From NCBI GenBank assembly GCA_035626595.1, contig DASPNJ010000133.1:1-64000 (forward strand): a stretch of DNA of 64,000 nucleotides. Direction: 5' to 3'. This document shows, one piece after another, positions 10,601 to 18,600 of this stretch. A program made the position numbers and the translations under genes. A model generated the notes under the pieces. That model ran no database searches. It saw only the letters and a list, made by a program, of their open reading frames with translations, and was not told the origin of the DNA. This DNA is from JAQGMV01 sp035626595. Its GTDB lineage: Bacteria > Pseudomonadota > Gammaproteobacteria > Burkholderiales > SG8-41. Positions within the stretch are counted from its first letter, which is position 1. Every line of letters begins with the position of its first letter.

Positions 10601-13600
10601 CGCAGCCGGTTCGCCGCTGCCGTCACGGCCGCGGGCACCGTCACGGTGATGTCACCGAGGCGCTCGATCCTGGCGAGGTGCGCCGCCGTCGGCGCGACGC
10701 CGAGGCTCCAGTTCGCGTCGACATTCCAGAAGCCGTCGGCGTTCGGCAGCCAGAAATTGACCGGGGCCGTCGTATCGACCGCGACTGAAGCGCTGCCGGG
10801 TGCGTACGTGGGAAACAGCGCGTTCGTGAAATTCGTGCCGTTGATCGTGCCGAACGAGCCGTTCACGACCGCCGCCTCGAGCACCGTGTAGCTGTCGCCT
10901 GCGGTCGGGACGTAGCCGCCGACGCTCGTCACGTTGAGCGTGCTGCCGCCGAGCTGCGCGGCTCCGGTCACGATAACGGCGGAATGCTGGCTCGCGAGAT
11001 CGCCGGATGCACCGATGTCGAGTGCTGCGCCCGCGGTCTGGACGAGGTCGCCCTGAATCGTGAGCCTGCCGCCAGTTGGACGCAGGCGGGCGTTGTTCAC
11101 GAGAGACACGCCCCCGAGGTTCACGGTGCCGGCGCCGGCGATGATGCCGTTGTTCGAGATAGAGGCGCCGCTGGTCGAGAGCGTCGTACCGGCGCCGAGG
11201 TTGATCGTGCCGCTCTGCTCGATGATCGTCGGGAGCACGAGCGTGCCGGCGTTGACGTTCAGCGTCCCCGTATTCGTGAACGCCGTGTCGATCGTCTGCA
11301 TCCCCGCCACGTTCTTGCGCATCGTGCCCGCGTTCGTGATCGTCGCGTCGCCGACGCCGTTCGAGAACGGGTTCGCGTCGGGCGTCGTGATGTCGACGAG
11401 CGCGCCGAAAGCGTTGACGAAATCGAAGCCTACGCCCGGGATCGGGCTGATCCGGCCGCCCATCACATTGATCGTGCCGGTGTTGCGCCAGTCGACAGCC
11501 GGGGTGAATGTCCCGGTGACTGTCGTCGTGCCGCTCGTCACGAGCTCGCCGCTGAAGCTCACCACGCCGCCAGAGACGGTGAATGGCCCCGTGATCGTTA
11601 CGTCGCCCGCGTTCGTGCGGGTGAGCGTTCCCCCGAGCATCACGAGCCGCGACAGCGCGGCGCGCGCGTCGAGGACACCGGCCGGTCCGCTCAATAGGAG
11701 CGTTCCGACTCCGGTCACCGGGCCATTCAGCACGAGCATGCCTTCAGTCGCGGCGAGCGTCGCGTTGTTCAGCAAATTGACCGGACCGAGACTGAGCAGC
11801 CCGCCCGCGCCGGAAGCGACGTTCGTGGCCATCGTGAGGCCACGCGCGGCCTGGTCCCCCGCGGTGACGGTAATCGTTACGTCGTCGGGCGCCGGTCCGC
11901 CGATGTTTCCGATGAACGCGTCCTCGCCGCTGGTGGGTGCGTGGCCCAGGCTCCAGTTACCCGGCGTCTGCCAGAGCAGATCGGCGGCGCCGGTCCACGT
12001 GTTGACGACAGACCCAAGCGTGAGCCGATAGTTATCCGGACCGAACGCGCCGCAGGCGGGACTGCAATACAGTCCGTCGTAACCGGCCGGGAAAGTCCTC
12101 GCCGCGAAATCGCCCGAGCGCGAGCCGAACGTGAGGATCGTGTAGCTCGTGTCCGACGGCGGATTGAAACCGTCGACGTGCGCAACATTGAGCGTGCCGC
12201 CGAGTGTCGCGAGTCCGCTAACCTCGACGCGGTCGATCTGAGAGACGTCCGTACCGCTCAAGCCGATATTGAGAGTACTGGTCGCGCCCTGCGTGAGATT
12301 TCCGGTGATCCTTAGTGTGCCCGCGCCGCTCAGGCCCGGGTCGAGAATGCCGTTATTGACGAGCGTCGCGGTGCCGAGGTCGATCGTTCCCGAGCCGCCG
12401 ATGTAGCCCGTGCCGCTGTTCGTGAGCCCCGCGCCCGTCGTCGAAAGCGTGGCACCGGCGCTGACCGTGATGTTGGCGTCGTTCACCGGGAGCCCGTTCG
12501 AAAATCGCAGCGTGCCCGTCAGCACGTCGATCAGCCCCGTGGCCGCGTTGGTCACGTTGATCGGGTTCCCGATCACGCTCTCGCCCACGCCGGCGGATTT
12601 GCGCAGCGTGCCGGTATTCGCGAACGACGGCGCCGCGCCGAGCACGTGCAGTATGTCGGCATCCGACTGGATGTCGATGAGCCCGCCGTTGTTGATCGCC
12701 GCGCCGTTATTCAGATTGAAGTCGGCGCCGGCGAGCTGGAGCGTTCCCCCCGCCGCTATGTTCAGCGTGCCGCCCGTCATCGAGTACGGTCCGGCGCCGC
12801 CGAACGTGAGACGGCCCGTCAACTGCGGTGTGCCGGTGACGGTCATCGACGATGCCGACACGCCGCCGCTGCCCGCGATCGTGCCGCCGCTCCAGACGTT
12901 CGCCGGGCCGTTGAGCGTGACGGCCCCGGTCCCGCCCAGCGTGCCCAGCGCATGACGATAAAACCCTGCCACCGTGGTCGGGCCGTTGAACGTCGCGTTG
13001 GCGCTGCTCTCCAGCGACAGCCCGCCGGTGAACGTCACCGGCGTGTTGAAGACCATGGTGCCCTGGTTCATGTGTGCGCCGGCGTCGGCAGGCGTGCGCA
13101 CTTCGAGCGAACCGGCGTCCACCGTGATCGTGCTGCCGGGCGTCGGCGCGACGAAGGCGACGGACGTCGTGGCGCCTGCGTTCCCGCTGAACGACTCGAC
13201 GATCACGCTCGAGCCCGGCAGCGAGAGATTGCGGGTGAAGTTGAAGATGTTGTCGGAAGAGAGCTCCACGGGCTGAGCGCCGGCGACCGTCAGCGTGTAT
13301 GCGTTCAGATTGAGCGGGGGAACGCCGCCGGGCCGGTGGAGAAAGATGCCGCCGTCGGCGGCGCTGGTGCTCGTGGCCGAGACCGTGCCGCCGTTCGCGG
13401 TGACGTGCATACGTCCGCCCGCGCCCGCAGCGCCGATCTTGGCCGCGATCAGCGTGATGTCGCCGTCCGCGCCGACCGCGCAGATCGGTCCTCCGGTGCT
13501 GGTGCCGGGTCCGCACGCCGCGCCGGTGCCCGCGAAGCGCGTGAGGTTGCCGTTGACGGTGAGGCCAATGGGGCCGCCCGCGAGCGCCTGCACGCCACGG

Positions 13601-15573
13601 AACGGGCTCTCGTTGGCGAGCACGCCGCCGATCTCGAGGTCCCCTGCGTTCGGCGACTCGATGAATATGCCGCCGGCGCCCCCGGCCACGAACGCTTCCA
13701 GCCGCGGCGTCGCGATACGCATCGGCGCCGGAATCGCGAAATCCGCAGGGTCGGTCCCGATTCCCGCGGCGCTGCCGTTCGGCGTGTGCTCGAAATGCAC
13801 CGACGTCGTGCCCGTGAGCAAGGATGTTGGGCTCGCGCGCAGGATGCGGCCGTTCGCCGTCGGACCGTTGTGCACGACACTCACGTTGTTGCCGGTCACG
13901 TTCGCGAGCGTCATGTTGCCGCTCTCGCCCGCATGCCCGGTGCCTGGCGCCACGCGCAGCACGATGTTCGCGTTCCCGGCGTTGATCGACGTCCCCACGG
14001 CCATCGTGAGCTGGGCCGCGCCCGCATCGCGCTGCGCCGGCACCACGCCAGCTCCGGTCGTCTCGTTAGCCGTGAGCGTGATGTCGCCGTCGCTCGTCGT
14101 GATGTTCTGGTTGACGATGATCGAGCGGCCGGCCTGCGCGGTGAAGGACACGCCGGCTTCGGTCATCGCGATCGGCGCGTCGAAGATGATGTCGTTGCTC
14201 GCCTGCATGACGACGTTCGTCACGGAGCCGTTGATCGAGCTCGTCGGATCGATCTCGTCGTTTCCGGCCGCGTTGTCGGCGAACGCGCGCGGCGGGTTCG
14301 TGCCGCCCGCGACGGTTCGCGCGTTCTTCGGATCGAGCAGCCACGTGCCGGTGCGGCCCGCCGGTGCGCTCGTGTCGACGCGCGCGCCGATCACGCTGAG
14401 GCGTTCCTTACCCGACGTTTCGACGAAACCGCCGTCGCCTGAATGCGCGCCGCCGCGCGCGCTGATGTTGCCGTAGAACTGCGTCGCGCCGTCGGCCCAG
14501 ACGATGACTTCACCGCCATCGCCCGATTCGAGGGCATCGGCGGCGAGCTTCGCGCCGGGCCCGATGTACGTGCGCTGCGCGTTGCGTACGTCCGGATTGC
14601 GGCCCTGGTAATCGCCGCCGACGAGGATCGTGCCCCCGCCGGTCTCGCCCGAGGCATTCACGCTCGCACCGCCCTCGATCGCGACCCGCTCGCCGAGGAT
14701 CTGCACGTCACCACCGCGCACGCCGCTCGCGTCTATGCTTGCACCGGCCGCGATGGTCGCTTCCTTCTGCGCGACCAGCGCGACACGGCCCTGCGCGTCC
14801 ACGGCCGCCGCGACACGGATGTCACCGGAATGCTTGAGCGTGCCCGCGAGCATCGAGGCCGCGGTCTTCGCCTGGATCGCGCCCACGTTGAGCGCGCTGT
14901 CGCTCGGCGCCTGAAGCTCGAACTTCACGCCCTGCGCGTCGGGGCTGGTGATCGTCACCTTCTGCCCCGCCGCGAGCAGCACGGCTCCGTTGTCGCTGCG
15001 AATCAGTCCCGCGTTCTCGATGCGCGGACCGACGAGCATGATGTCGCCGCTCGCGCGGATCGTGCCTTCGTTGCGGAGCACCCCGTTGCCGCCGCCTTCG
15101 AATTTGAAGTTGCCGCGCAGGAAATCGTTGTCGGTGATATTGAGCGTGGACGCAATGAACGACGCGGTGTCGATGCGCGCGCCTGCTCCGACCACGATGC
15201 CGTGGGGATTGACCAGGAACACGCGGCCGTTGGAGTTGAGCGTGCCGAGAATGCTCGACATGTCGCCTCCGACAACCCGGTTCAATACGGCGCTCGACGC
15301 CGACTGCTGCAGGAAACGCGTCGTTTCGCCGACGCCGATCGAGAAGCCCTGCCAGTTGATGATCGTGCCGGGCGCGTTGGTAACGTTCAGCGTCTTGCCG
15401 GCGGTCGCGAAGCTCGCGGCGCCCGCGGCGATGCTCGGTCCCGTCGGATTCGCCGATGCGTAGCCCGCGCACGCGAGCATCACGCACGCCGCCGTCGGCC
15501 GCAGCACGAAGCCCGGCACCGCAGATTCGCGTACGCGGGACGTCCGATGGAGGGTCTTGCCGGGGCGTTTCAT
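4687..15573 (-). CDS. Giant TpsA exoprotein 1 (filamentous haemagglutinin N-terminal domain)
   Basis: This exoprotein is about 3628 aa. It has a signal peptide (about 1-41, LRPTAACVMLACAGYASA), then the TPS secretion domain (about 42-310) with NWQGFSIGVGETTRF, SSAVLNRVVGG, NGRVFLVNPHGIVVGAGARID and later GTWLLDPKNARTV. The rest is Gly/Asn/Thr-rich beta-helix repeat, e.g. TGTLRKSAG and LNNGTLDIQSDADI variants. Three NWSxGxxP modules are seen (LWQTPGNWSLGHAPTSGED, FWNVDANWSLGVAPTAAH, SWTDIGRWSQDRTP). Two Cys pairs lie within the body, and the chain ends GECR. ATG 15573 is chosen over the longer frame to 15723 because it directly precedes the signal peptide and leaves a 79-bp gap to the upstream gene. 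A large adhesin-like surface or released fibre is expected; the ligand is unknown. Confidence 0.93.
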   Translation of the reverse strand: MKRPGKTLHRTSRVRESAVPGFVLRPTAACVMLACAGYASANPTGPSIAAGAASFATAGKTLNVTNAPGTIINWQGFSIGVGETTRFLQQSASSAVLNRVVGGDMSSILGTLNSNGRVFLVNPHGIVVGAGARIDTASFIASTLNITDNDFLRGNFKFEGGGNGVLRNEGTIRASGDIMLVGPRIENAGLIRSDNGAVLLAAGQKVTITSPDAQGVKFELQAPSDSALNVGAIQAKTAASMLAGTLKHSGDIRVAAAVDAQGRVALVAQKEATIAAGASIDASGVRGGDVQILGERVAIEGGASVNASGETGGGTILVGGDYQGRNPDVRNAQRTYIGPGAKLAADALESGDGGEVIVWADGATQFYGNISARGGAHSGDGGFVETSGKERLSVIGARVDTSAPAGRTGTWLLDPKNARTVAGGTNPPRAFADNAAGNDEIDPTSSINGSVTNVVMQASNDIIFDAPIAMTEAGVSFTAQAGRSIIVNQNITTSDGDITLTANETTGAGVVPAQRDAGAAQLTMAVGTSINAGNANIVLRVAPGTGHAGESGNMTLANVTGNNVSVVHNGPTANGRILRASPTSLLTGTTSVHFEHTPNGSAAGIGTDPADFAIPAPMRIATPRLEAFVAGGAGGIFIESPNAGDLEIGGVLANESPFRGVQALAGGPIGLTVNGNLTRFAGTGAACGPGTSTGGPICAVGADGDITLIAAKIGAAGAGGRMHVTANGGTVSATSTSAADGGIFLHRPGGVPPLNLNAYTLTVAGAQPVELSSDNIFNFTRNLSLPGSSVIVESFSGNAGATTSVAFVAPTPGSTITVDAGSLEVRTPADAGAHMNQGTMVFNTPVTFTGGLSLESSANATFNGPTTVAGFYRHALGTLGGTGAVTLNGPANVWSGGTIAGSGGVSASSMTVTGTPQLTGRLTFGGAGPYSMTGGTLNIAAGGTLQLAGADFNLNNGAAINNGGLIDIQSDADILHVLGAAPSFANTGTLRKSAGVGESVIGNPINVTNAATGLIDVLTGTLRFSNGLPVNDANITVSAGATLSTTGAGLTNSGTGYIGGSGTIDLGTATLVNNGILDPGLSGAGTLRITGNLTQGATSTLNIGLSGTDVSQIDRVEVSGLATLGGTLNVAHVDGFNPPSDTSYTILTFGSRSGDFAARTFPAGYDGLYCSPACGAFGPDNYRLTLGSVVNTWTGAADLLWQTPGNWSLGHAPTSGEDAFIGNIGGPAPDDVTITVTAGDQAARGLTMATNVASGAGGLLSLGPVNLLNNATLAATEGMLVLNGPVTGVGTLLLSGPAGVLDARAALSRLVMLGGTLTRTNAGDVTITGPFTVSGGVVSFSGELVTSGTTTVTGTFTPAVDWRNTGTINVMGGRISPIPGVGFDFVNAFGALVDITTPDANPFSNGVGDATITNAGTMRKNVAGMQTIDTAFTNTGTLNVNAGTLVLPTIIEQSGTINLGAGTTLSTSGASISNNGIIAGAGTVNLGGVSLVNNARLRPTGGRLTIQGDLVQTAGAALDIGASGDLASQHSAVIVTGAAQLGGSTLNVTSVGGYVPTAGDSYTVLEAAVVNGSFGTINGTNFTNALFPTYAPGSASVAVDTTAPVNFWLPNADGFWNVDANWSLGVAPTAAHLARIERLGDITVTVPAAVTAAANRLRSQENITVFGGTLDVANASRVTGTVAVTGGTLQGDGALTVNGALSLNAATIAGTGGLTINGTTGVSAGTSQLAGSLTTGGLNILSGGLTVGGVLNLTGALPKTVGAAVVTNNGTINFGGGSPLALNPGAVLNNNPGAAFNVTGSGDLVLNGGSAFNNGGLLQFTSDADIVATVGGGLLSNTGTFRKSAGSGATTIADPVVLTSSGGFDVLTGRLEFASSSNTFNGGTSFTGPGGHLVMGDSTFGGTIFSNGLTLQSGTFSGAASFTGTTTWTGGTMAGAFTVPASATLNLSGPNAKTISGAAASLTNAGALNIAGSGGLTLTAAGNLVNNGVAAWTGPASITIDAGSTLTNSAGATFNLTAAVADTGISGAGVFANAGTVNSTAAGLRTVIGSTFNNTATVNVDGGTLRLTGDGVDTGAYVVDAGTTLDFAGGTRILGVAAGLTGAGTLSVSGGTVIFNAAHGMNTTVSGGAASFNSNLADVGTFTVTGGSADVNAAFGATTTTVSGGTANFNGGAAHATRTLNLTGGTLGGTGNLTVLSDGTWSAGSVSGAGASLTIGAGTGAVLNATGDTVKLVDSATLNIANGGTLNLTGSGNLVLNNAAALNNNGTLDIQSDADIVNTAGAAALTNTATLRKSGGAGVSDIGSNALFAMTNQAVGTIDVLTGTLRTNSMPANAGTVRTAAGTTFATGGNPLINADTTGRIGGLGTVATSTLVNNGTVVPGGNGAPPASLSLGTLTIAGDFMQNAGGVTEVRVGSAGASDTLAVTGLATLGGRLELNIAAGYVPTNGDTFTAVTFGGGAVGTFARVSKIFPNEVFPAYNPGSVTTTLSFVNRNTWLFDGLGSWTDIGRWSQDRTPIATDDVVIDRPVGLFTVTVPAGAFAANTLTSQENITLLGALTLGGPSTINGTLTLGGGTVAGAGPLTVNGTTAIAAGASGIAGTLTTTGLAMTGGSLTVGGGGVLNLGAGPNTMTGAGTLLTNNGTTNLTGAGDLVLNGGATLNNAGTFDFQTNAGISNTAGATGALVNAGTIRKSAGAGTSTIGAGINSTSNGGTYNVAAGNTLTHAAINTFNAGTSFIGAGANVVTTDSTFNGAITSTGLALTSGNFAGTASFGGTTAWNGGSMIGAFTVPAGATLNVAGGGATTLAAAAALTNSGTANFAASQTLDGAFTNTGTVNVDGGSLRLTSGGTDTGIYAVDAGNTLDFGGGTRTLDAGAGVTGAGTLLVSGGTTNVNVAHGANTTILAGTANFNANVADIGTFTVSGGTANVNAGYTATTTNVSAGTASFNGAAAHSTATLNVTGGTVTGTGNLGVTTGGTWSGGTVSGAAASVTIASGAVFNATGGGPKVVDAATLNIAGGGTVNVTGAAGMVLDNGATLNNAGTLDLQTNAGIAHTVGANGALVNAGTIRKSAGGGTSTIGAGINSTSNGGTYNVAGGNTLTHAAVNTFNAGTSFTGAGTNIVTTDSTFNGAIASTGLTLGSGNFGGVASLGGTTGWNGGNMTGAFTVPAGSTLNVAGGGATTLAPAASLTNNGTTNFAASQTINGAFNNAGAANVNGGTLTLAGGGTDTGAYNVAAGTLVDLTGGTRNFNPGTTFNGTGRLRSAATLNVNAPLVLPNGFTFDLAGGTLTDTAGLTVNGAFNWSAGTIAGGGTLTTGANSATAITGTATLAGKLWDNFGPIALTGAGQIVLGGAAPTTFVNRGTGVITDTSTNALPITTATTRVGKAFSNAGTFAKNAGSAATQTLDVPMTNTGTLDVNAGTLVANGLPTNNGIIDVAAGTTFSTAGAPLVNGGLGLIKGNGTVIATVVINNGTVSPGDSPGALTIDGNFVQGPLGTIVAELGGTTAGTDYDLLRVTGAATLDGALRVETIAGAPIPEGSTFDFFTYGSRTGDFAVFNVPAGSTFVATAGPTAYRVTAQSAVPDVTDNTFAQVTATAQRDAVIATEKILTTRTQLNEQQGERRNTDDEGECR
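5940..7651 (-). repeat. In-frame internal duplication in TpsA1 (offset 1131 bp)
   Basis: About 580 bp at roughly 5940-6520 is closely repeated at about 7071-7651. Matching landmarks (GTCTGGCTGGC, GAAGCTCGTGCC) are offset by exactly 1131 bp, or 377 codons. The protein copies share GTSTIGAGINSTSNGGTYNV, NTFNAGTSF, STFNGAI and GAFTVPAG. A more diverged third version lies near 9840-10160. The copies keep the reading frame. Confidence 0.75.
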
Positions 15574-15652
15574 CGATCTTCGAGTTCTTGCGGCAGAGCC
15601 GCCTATTATCCCGGGTTCCGCGCCCGCTGTGCGGGCCGTACACACCGCCGGA
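15574..15652 (-). promoter_or_regulatory. Spacer between tpsA2 and tpsA1 with two small hairpins
   Basis: This 79-bp gap holds two perfect stems: GCCCGC-TGT-GCGGGC at 15622-15636 and GCGGC-AGA-GCCGC at 15590-15602. Neither is followed by a T-run on the minus strand, so neither looks like a terminator. A GATAAT hexamer lies between them in transcription order, but no good -35 is visible. Read-through with possible RNA processing or translational control of tpsA1 is the simplest view. The Shine-Dalgarno before ATG 15573 is weak (GAAG). Confidence 0.35.
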
Positions 15653-18600
15653 TCACTTACACAGCGCGTCCGAGCCCGTCTCCTCGCCCTCTTTGCGCCG
15701 CTCGGCCGAGCCGAGCGCTGCAAGCGCCTGATCGTTCAGCGTCTGCACGTCGTTCTGTGCCGCCGCCCCGCCCGTGCTCGGCTCAACCGAGGGGACGATC
15801 AGCGCAATCTCGTAGGCGGTCGCTCCCGGGCTTGCATTGAACTGCGCGCCGAGCGGGTAGTTGAAGGTCTGGAAGTCCCCCGTGCGGCTCGCGTACGTCA
15901 TGAACCGGAAATCGTCGCCGGGTGTGCCGGTAAAAGGCGGCAGCGCGACGACACGCAACGTCCCGTCGAGGTGCGCCGCGCCGTTCACCTGAAGGTAGTC
16001 GTGATCGACGCCCTGTTGCGTGCCGGCGAGCTCGATCAGCAGCGTGCCGTTCGGTCCCTGCACGTAGTTGCCATTGATGACCATGGTGCCGGGTGAGGCG
16101 CCGGGGCTGACAGTGCCGTTGTTCGTAAGCGTCGCGCCGGAGAGATCGATCGTGCCCGTGCCGCGCAGCGAGCCGTTGTTCGCGAGCGCCGCTCCGTTGG
16201 TCGAGAACGTCGTTCCGGTGTCCACCCTGATCGTGCCGCTGTTCGCGGCGAACCCGCCGTTCACCCGCACCGTTCCAGACAGCACGTGGACTGTGCCCGT
16301 CGTCGCGTTGGTGAAGTTGAGCGGGTTCGTAATGCCGATCGCGGTGACGCCGGCGCCGGCGCTCTTCCTCAGTGTGCCGGAGTTCGTGAAAGTGGGCGTG
16401 CCTCCGCTCACGTGCTGCACGCCGGCATTCGTCTGGAAGTCAAGCGTGCCGCTGTTCGCGATGGTGGCGCCGTTGTTCAGGACGAGGTCGCCCGCTCCGG
16501 AAACGTTCGCGGTGCCGGCATTCGCGAGGGAGCCGCCGCTGACAAACTTGGAGCCGGCGCCGGTCAGATTGAGCGCCGCGCCACCCGGTACCGTGAACGC
16601 GCCGGTCATCGTGCCACCGGTCCACGTCGTCGTACCGGCGAAAGTCGCATTGCCGCCGTAATTGCCCTGCTGCAGCGTGAGACCGTTCGACGTGATCGTG
16701 CCGTTGAACGTGCTGTCGTTCGCCACCACGTTCATGCCCGCGCCGATGAACTGCGTCCCGTTGTTGAAGACGTTGCCGGAAGCACCGAACTGAATCGTCC
16801 CGGTCTGCGCGTTGAACGTGCCGCTGTTGGTGACCGGCAGCGTCGTATCGAAGCCGCCGCTGCCGGTGCCGCCGCTTTTCAGCACGGTGCCCGCGTTATT
16901 GAACGACCCGGTGCCTGCAGCAACGCGCGCGAAGATATCGCCGCGAATATCGAAGCTCGATCCGGCCTGATTCGCGAAGATCGAGCTGTTGTCGATCAGC
17001 AGATCGTTCCCGCCGGTGTCGTAAATCGCGCTGCCCCGGTTCGCAACCGACGCGCCGCTCAGCACGTGATCGCCGGACCCGATGATGTTGAACGTGCCGC
17101 TCGGCGCGACGAGCAGCGTGCCGTTCGTCATCGTGCCTGCCCCGTTCCACGTGAGGGTCGAATTGACCGTGGTCACGCCGTTCAACTGGAGCACCGCCCC
17201 GCCGTTCAGGAACGTGAGTCCCTCGATGCTGCTGCCGCCGGTCATCACGTGCGTGCCGCCGTTCAAGTTCACGCCGTTGCCGGCGGTGCGGAACTGGCCG
17301 CTGTGCGTGCCGCCGCCGCGCAGCTCGAACGCACCCGTTTGAGCGTTGATGAGCCCGCTGGCGTTGTTGAACGGCAGGGTGGCATCGAATCCGCCCATTC
17401 CAGCGGCGGTGCCGCCGCTCTTCAGCACAGTGCCGGCGTTATTGAACGCGCCGGTGCCCGCGCCCCGCGCGAAGATGTCGCCCTGAATGTCGAAAATGCC
17501 GCCGGCCTGATTGTTGAAGACGCCGCCGTTGCCGATCAGCAGATCGTTGCCGGTGGTGTTGTACGCGACGGTTCCGGCATTGTTGACCGTACCGGTCAGC
17601 GTCCTCGTGCCGGCGCCGGTGATGTCGAGCGACGCGCCGGTCGGGAACGTGAATGCGCCCGTAATCGTTCCGCCCGTCCAGATCGGCGAGCCGGCGAACG
17701 TCGCCGTGCCGCTGAAGTTGCCCGATTGCAGCGTGAGATCGGAAATCGTGATGTTCCCGTTGAATACGCTGTCGTTCGTGACCAGATTGGTCGCGCCGCC
17801 GCCGGTAAACTGCGTGCCGGCGTTGAACGTATTGAGGGAGGCATAGTCGATCGTGCCGACGGCGGCGTTGAGCGTGCCGCTGTTCGCGAAGGTGAGCGGA
17901 CGCGCGATGCTGCCGATCGCGCTCACGTCCGTACCCGCCGACTTGATCAGCGTACCCGTGTTGTTGAAGGTGCCCGCGCCCGCAGTGTTGAGGATGTCGG
18001 CGTCACCGTTGAAGTCCACGGTGCCGGCACTGTTCAGCGCCGCGCCGTTGTTGAGGAGCAGGCCGCCGGCGCCCGTGAGACGCAACGTGCCGCCGGCGTT
18101 CACCGTCAGGGGCCGCGCATCCACCGTGCTCGCACCCGCGCCCGTCAGCTCGAGGCGCCCGCCGTTCGCGACCGTGAGCGTGCCGCCGGTGTAGTTCAGC
18201 GCGCCGGTGAGGAAGGTGCCCGAGATCTGCGGCGCGCCCGCGTTGATCGTAGTCGTGCCGGTGACGTTCACGCCGCCCGTGCTCGCGAGATTGCCGCCGG
18301 CGAGATTGAGCGTGTTGACGGTTAACGCGCCCGTCCCGGCGAGCATGCCGCTGTTCATCGAGAGCGTGCCGTTGATCGTGGAGGCGTTCGCGAGCGTAAG
18401 GTTGCCGCCGGCGAGCGTGATGTTCTGATTACTGAACAGCGAATCGGGCGTGAAATTGCCGGCGCCGATCGTGACAGTGAACGGGCCGCCCGGAACGTTG
18501 ATGTTCGCCTGCTCGCCGGGGCCGGGCACGGTCCCCAGGCTCCAGTTGCCGCTCGAGCCCCAATTGCCGTTGTCGTTGAGCCACGTGTTGACGGCGCCGC

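Noticed and set aside
15574..15723. Upstream extension of the tpsA1 frame to 15723
   Set aside because: It would overlap the end of tpsA2 and place 50 Arg-rich residues before an otherwise good signal peptide starting at ATG 15573.
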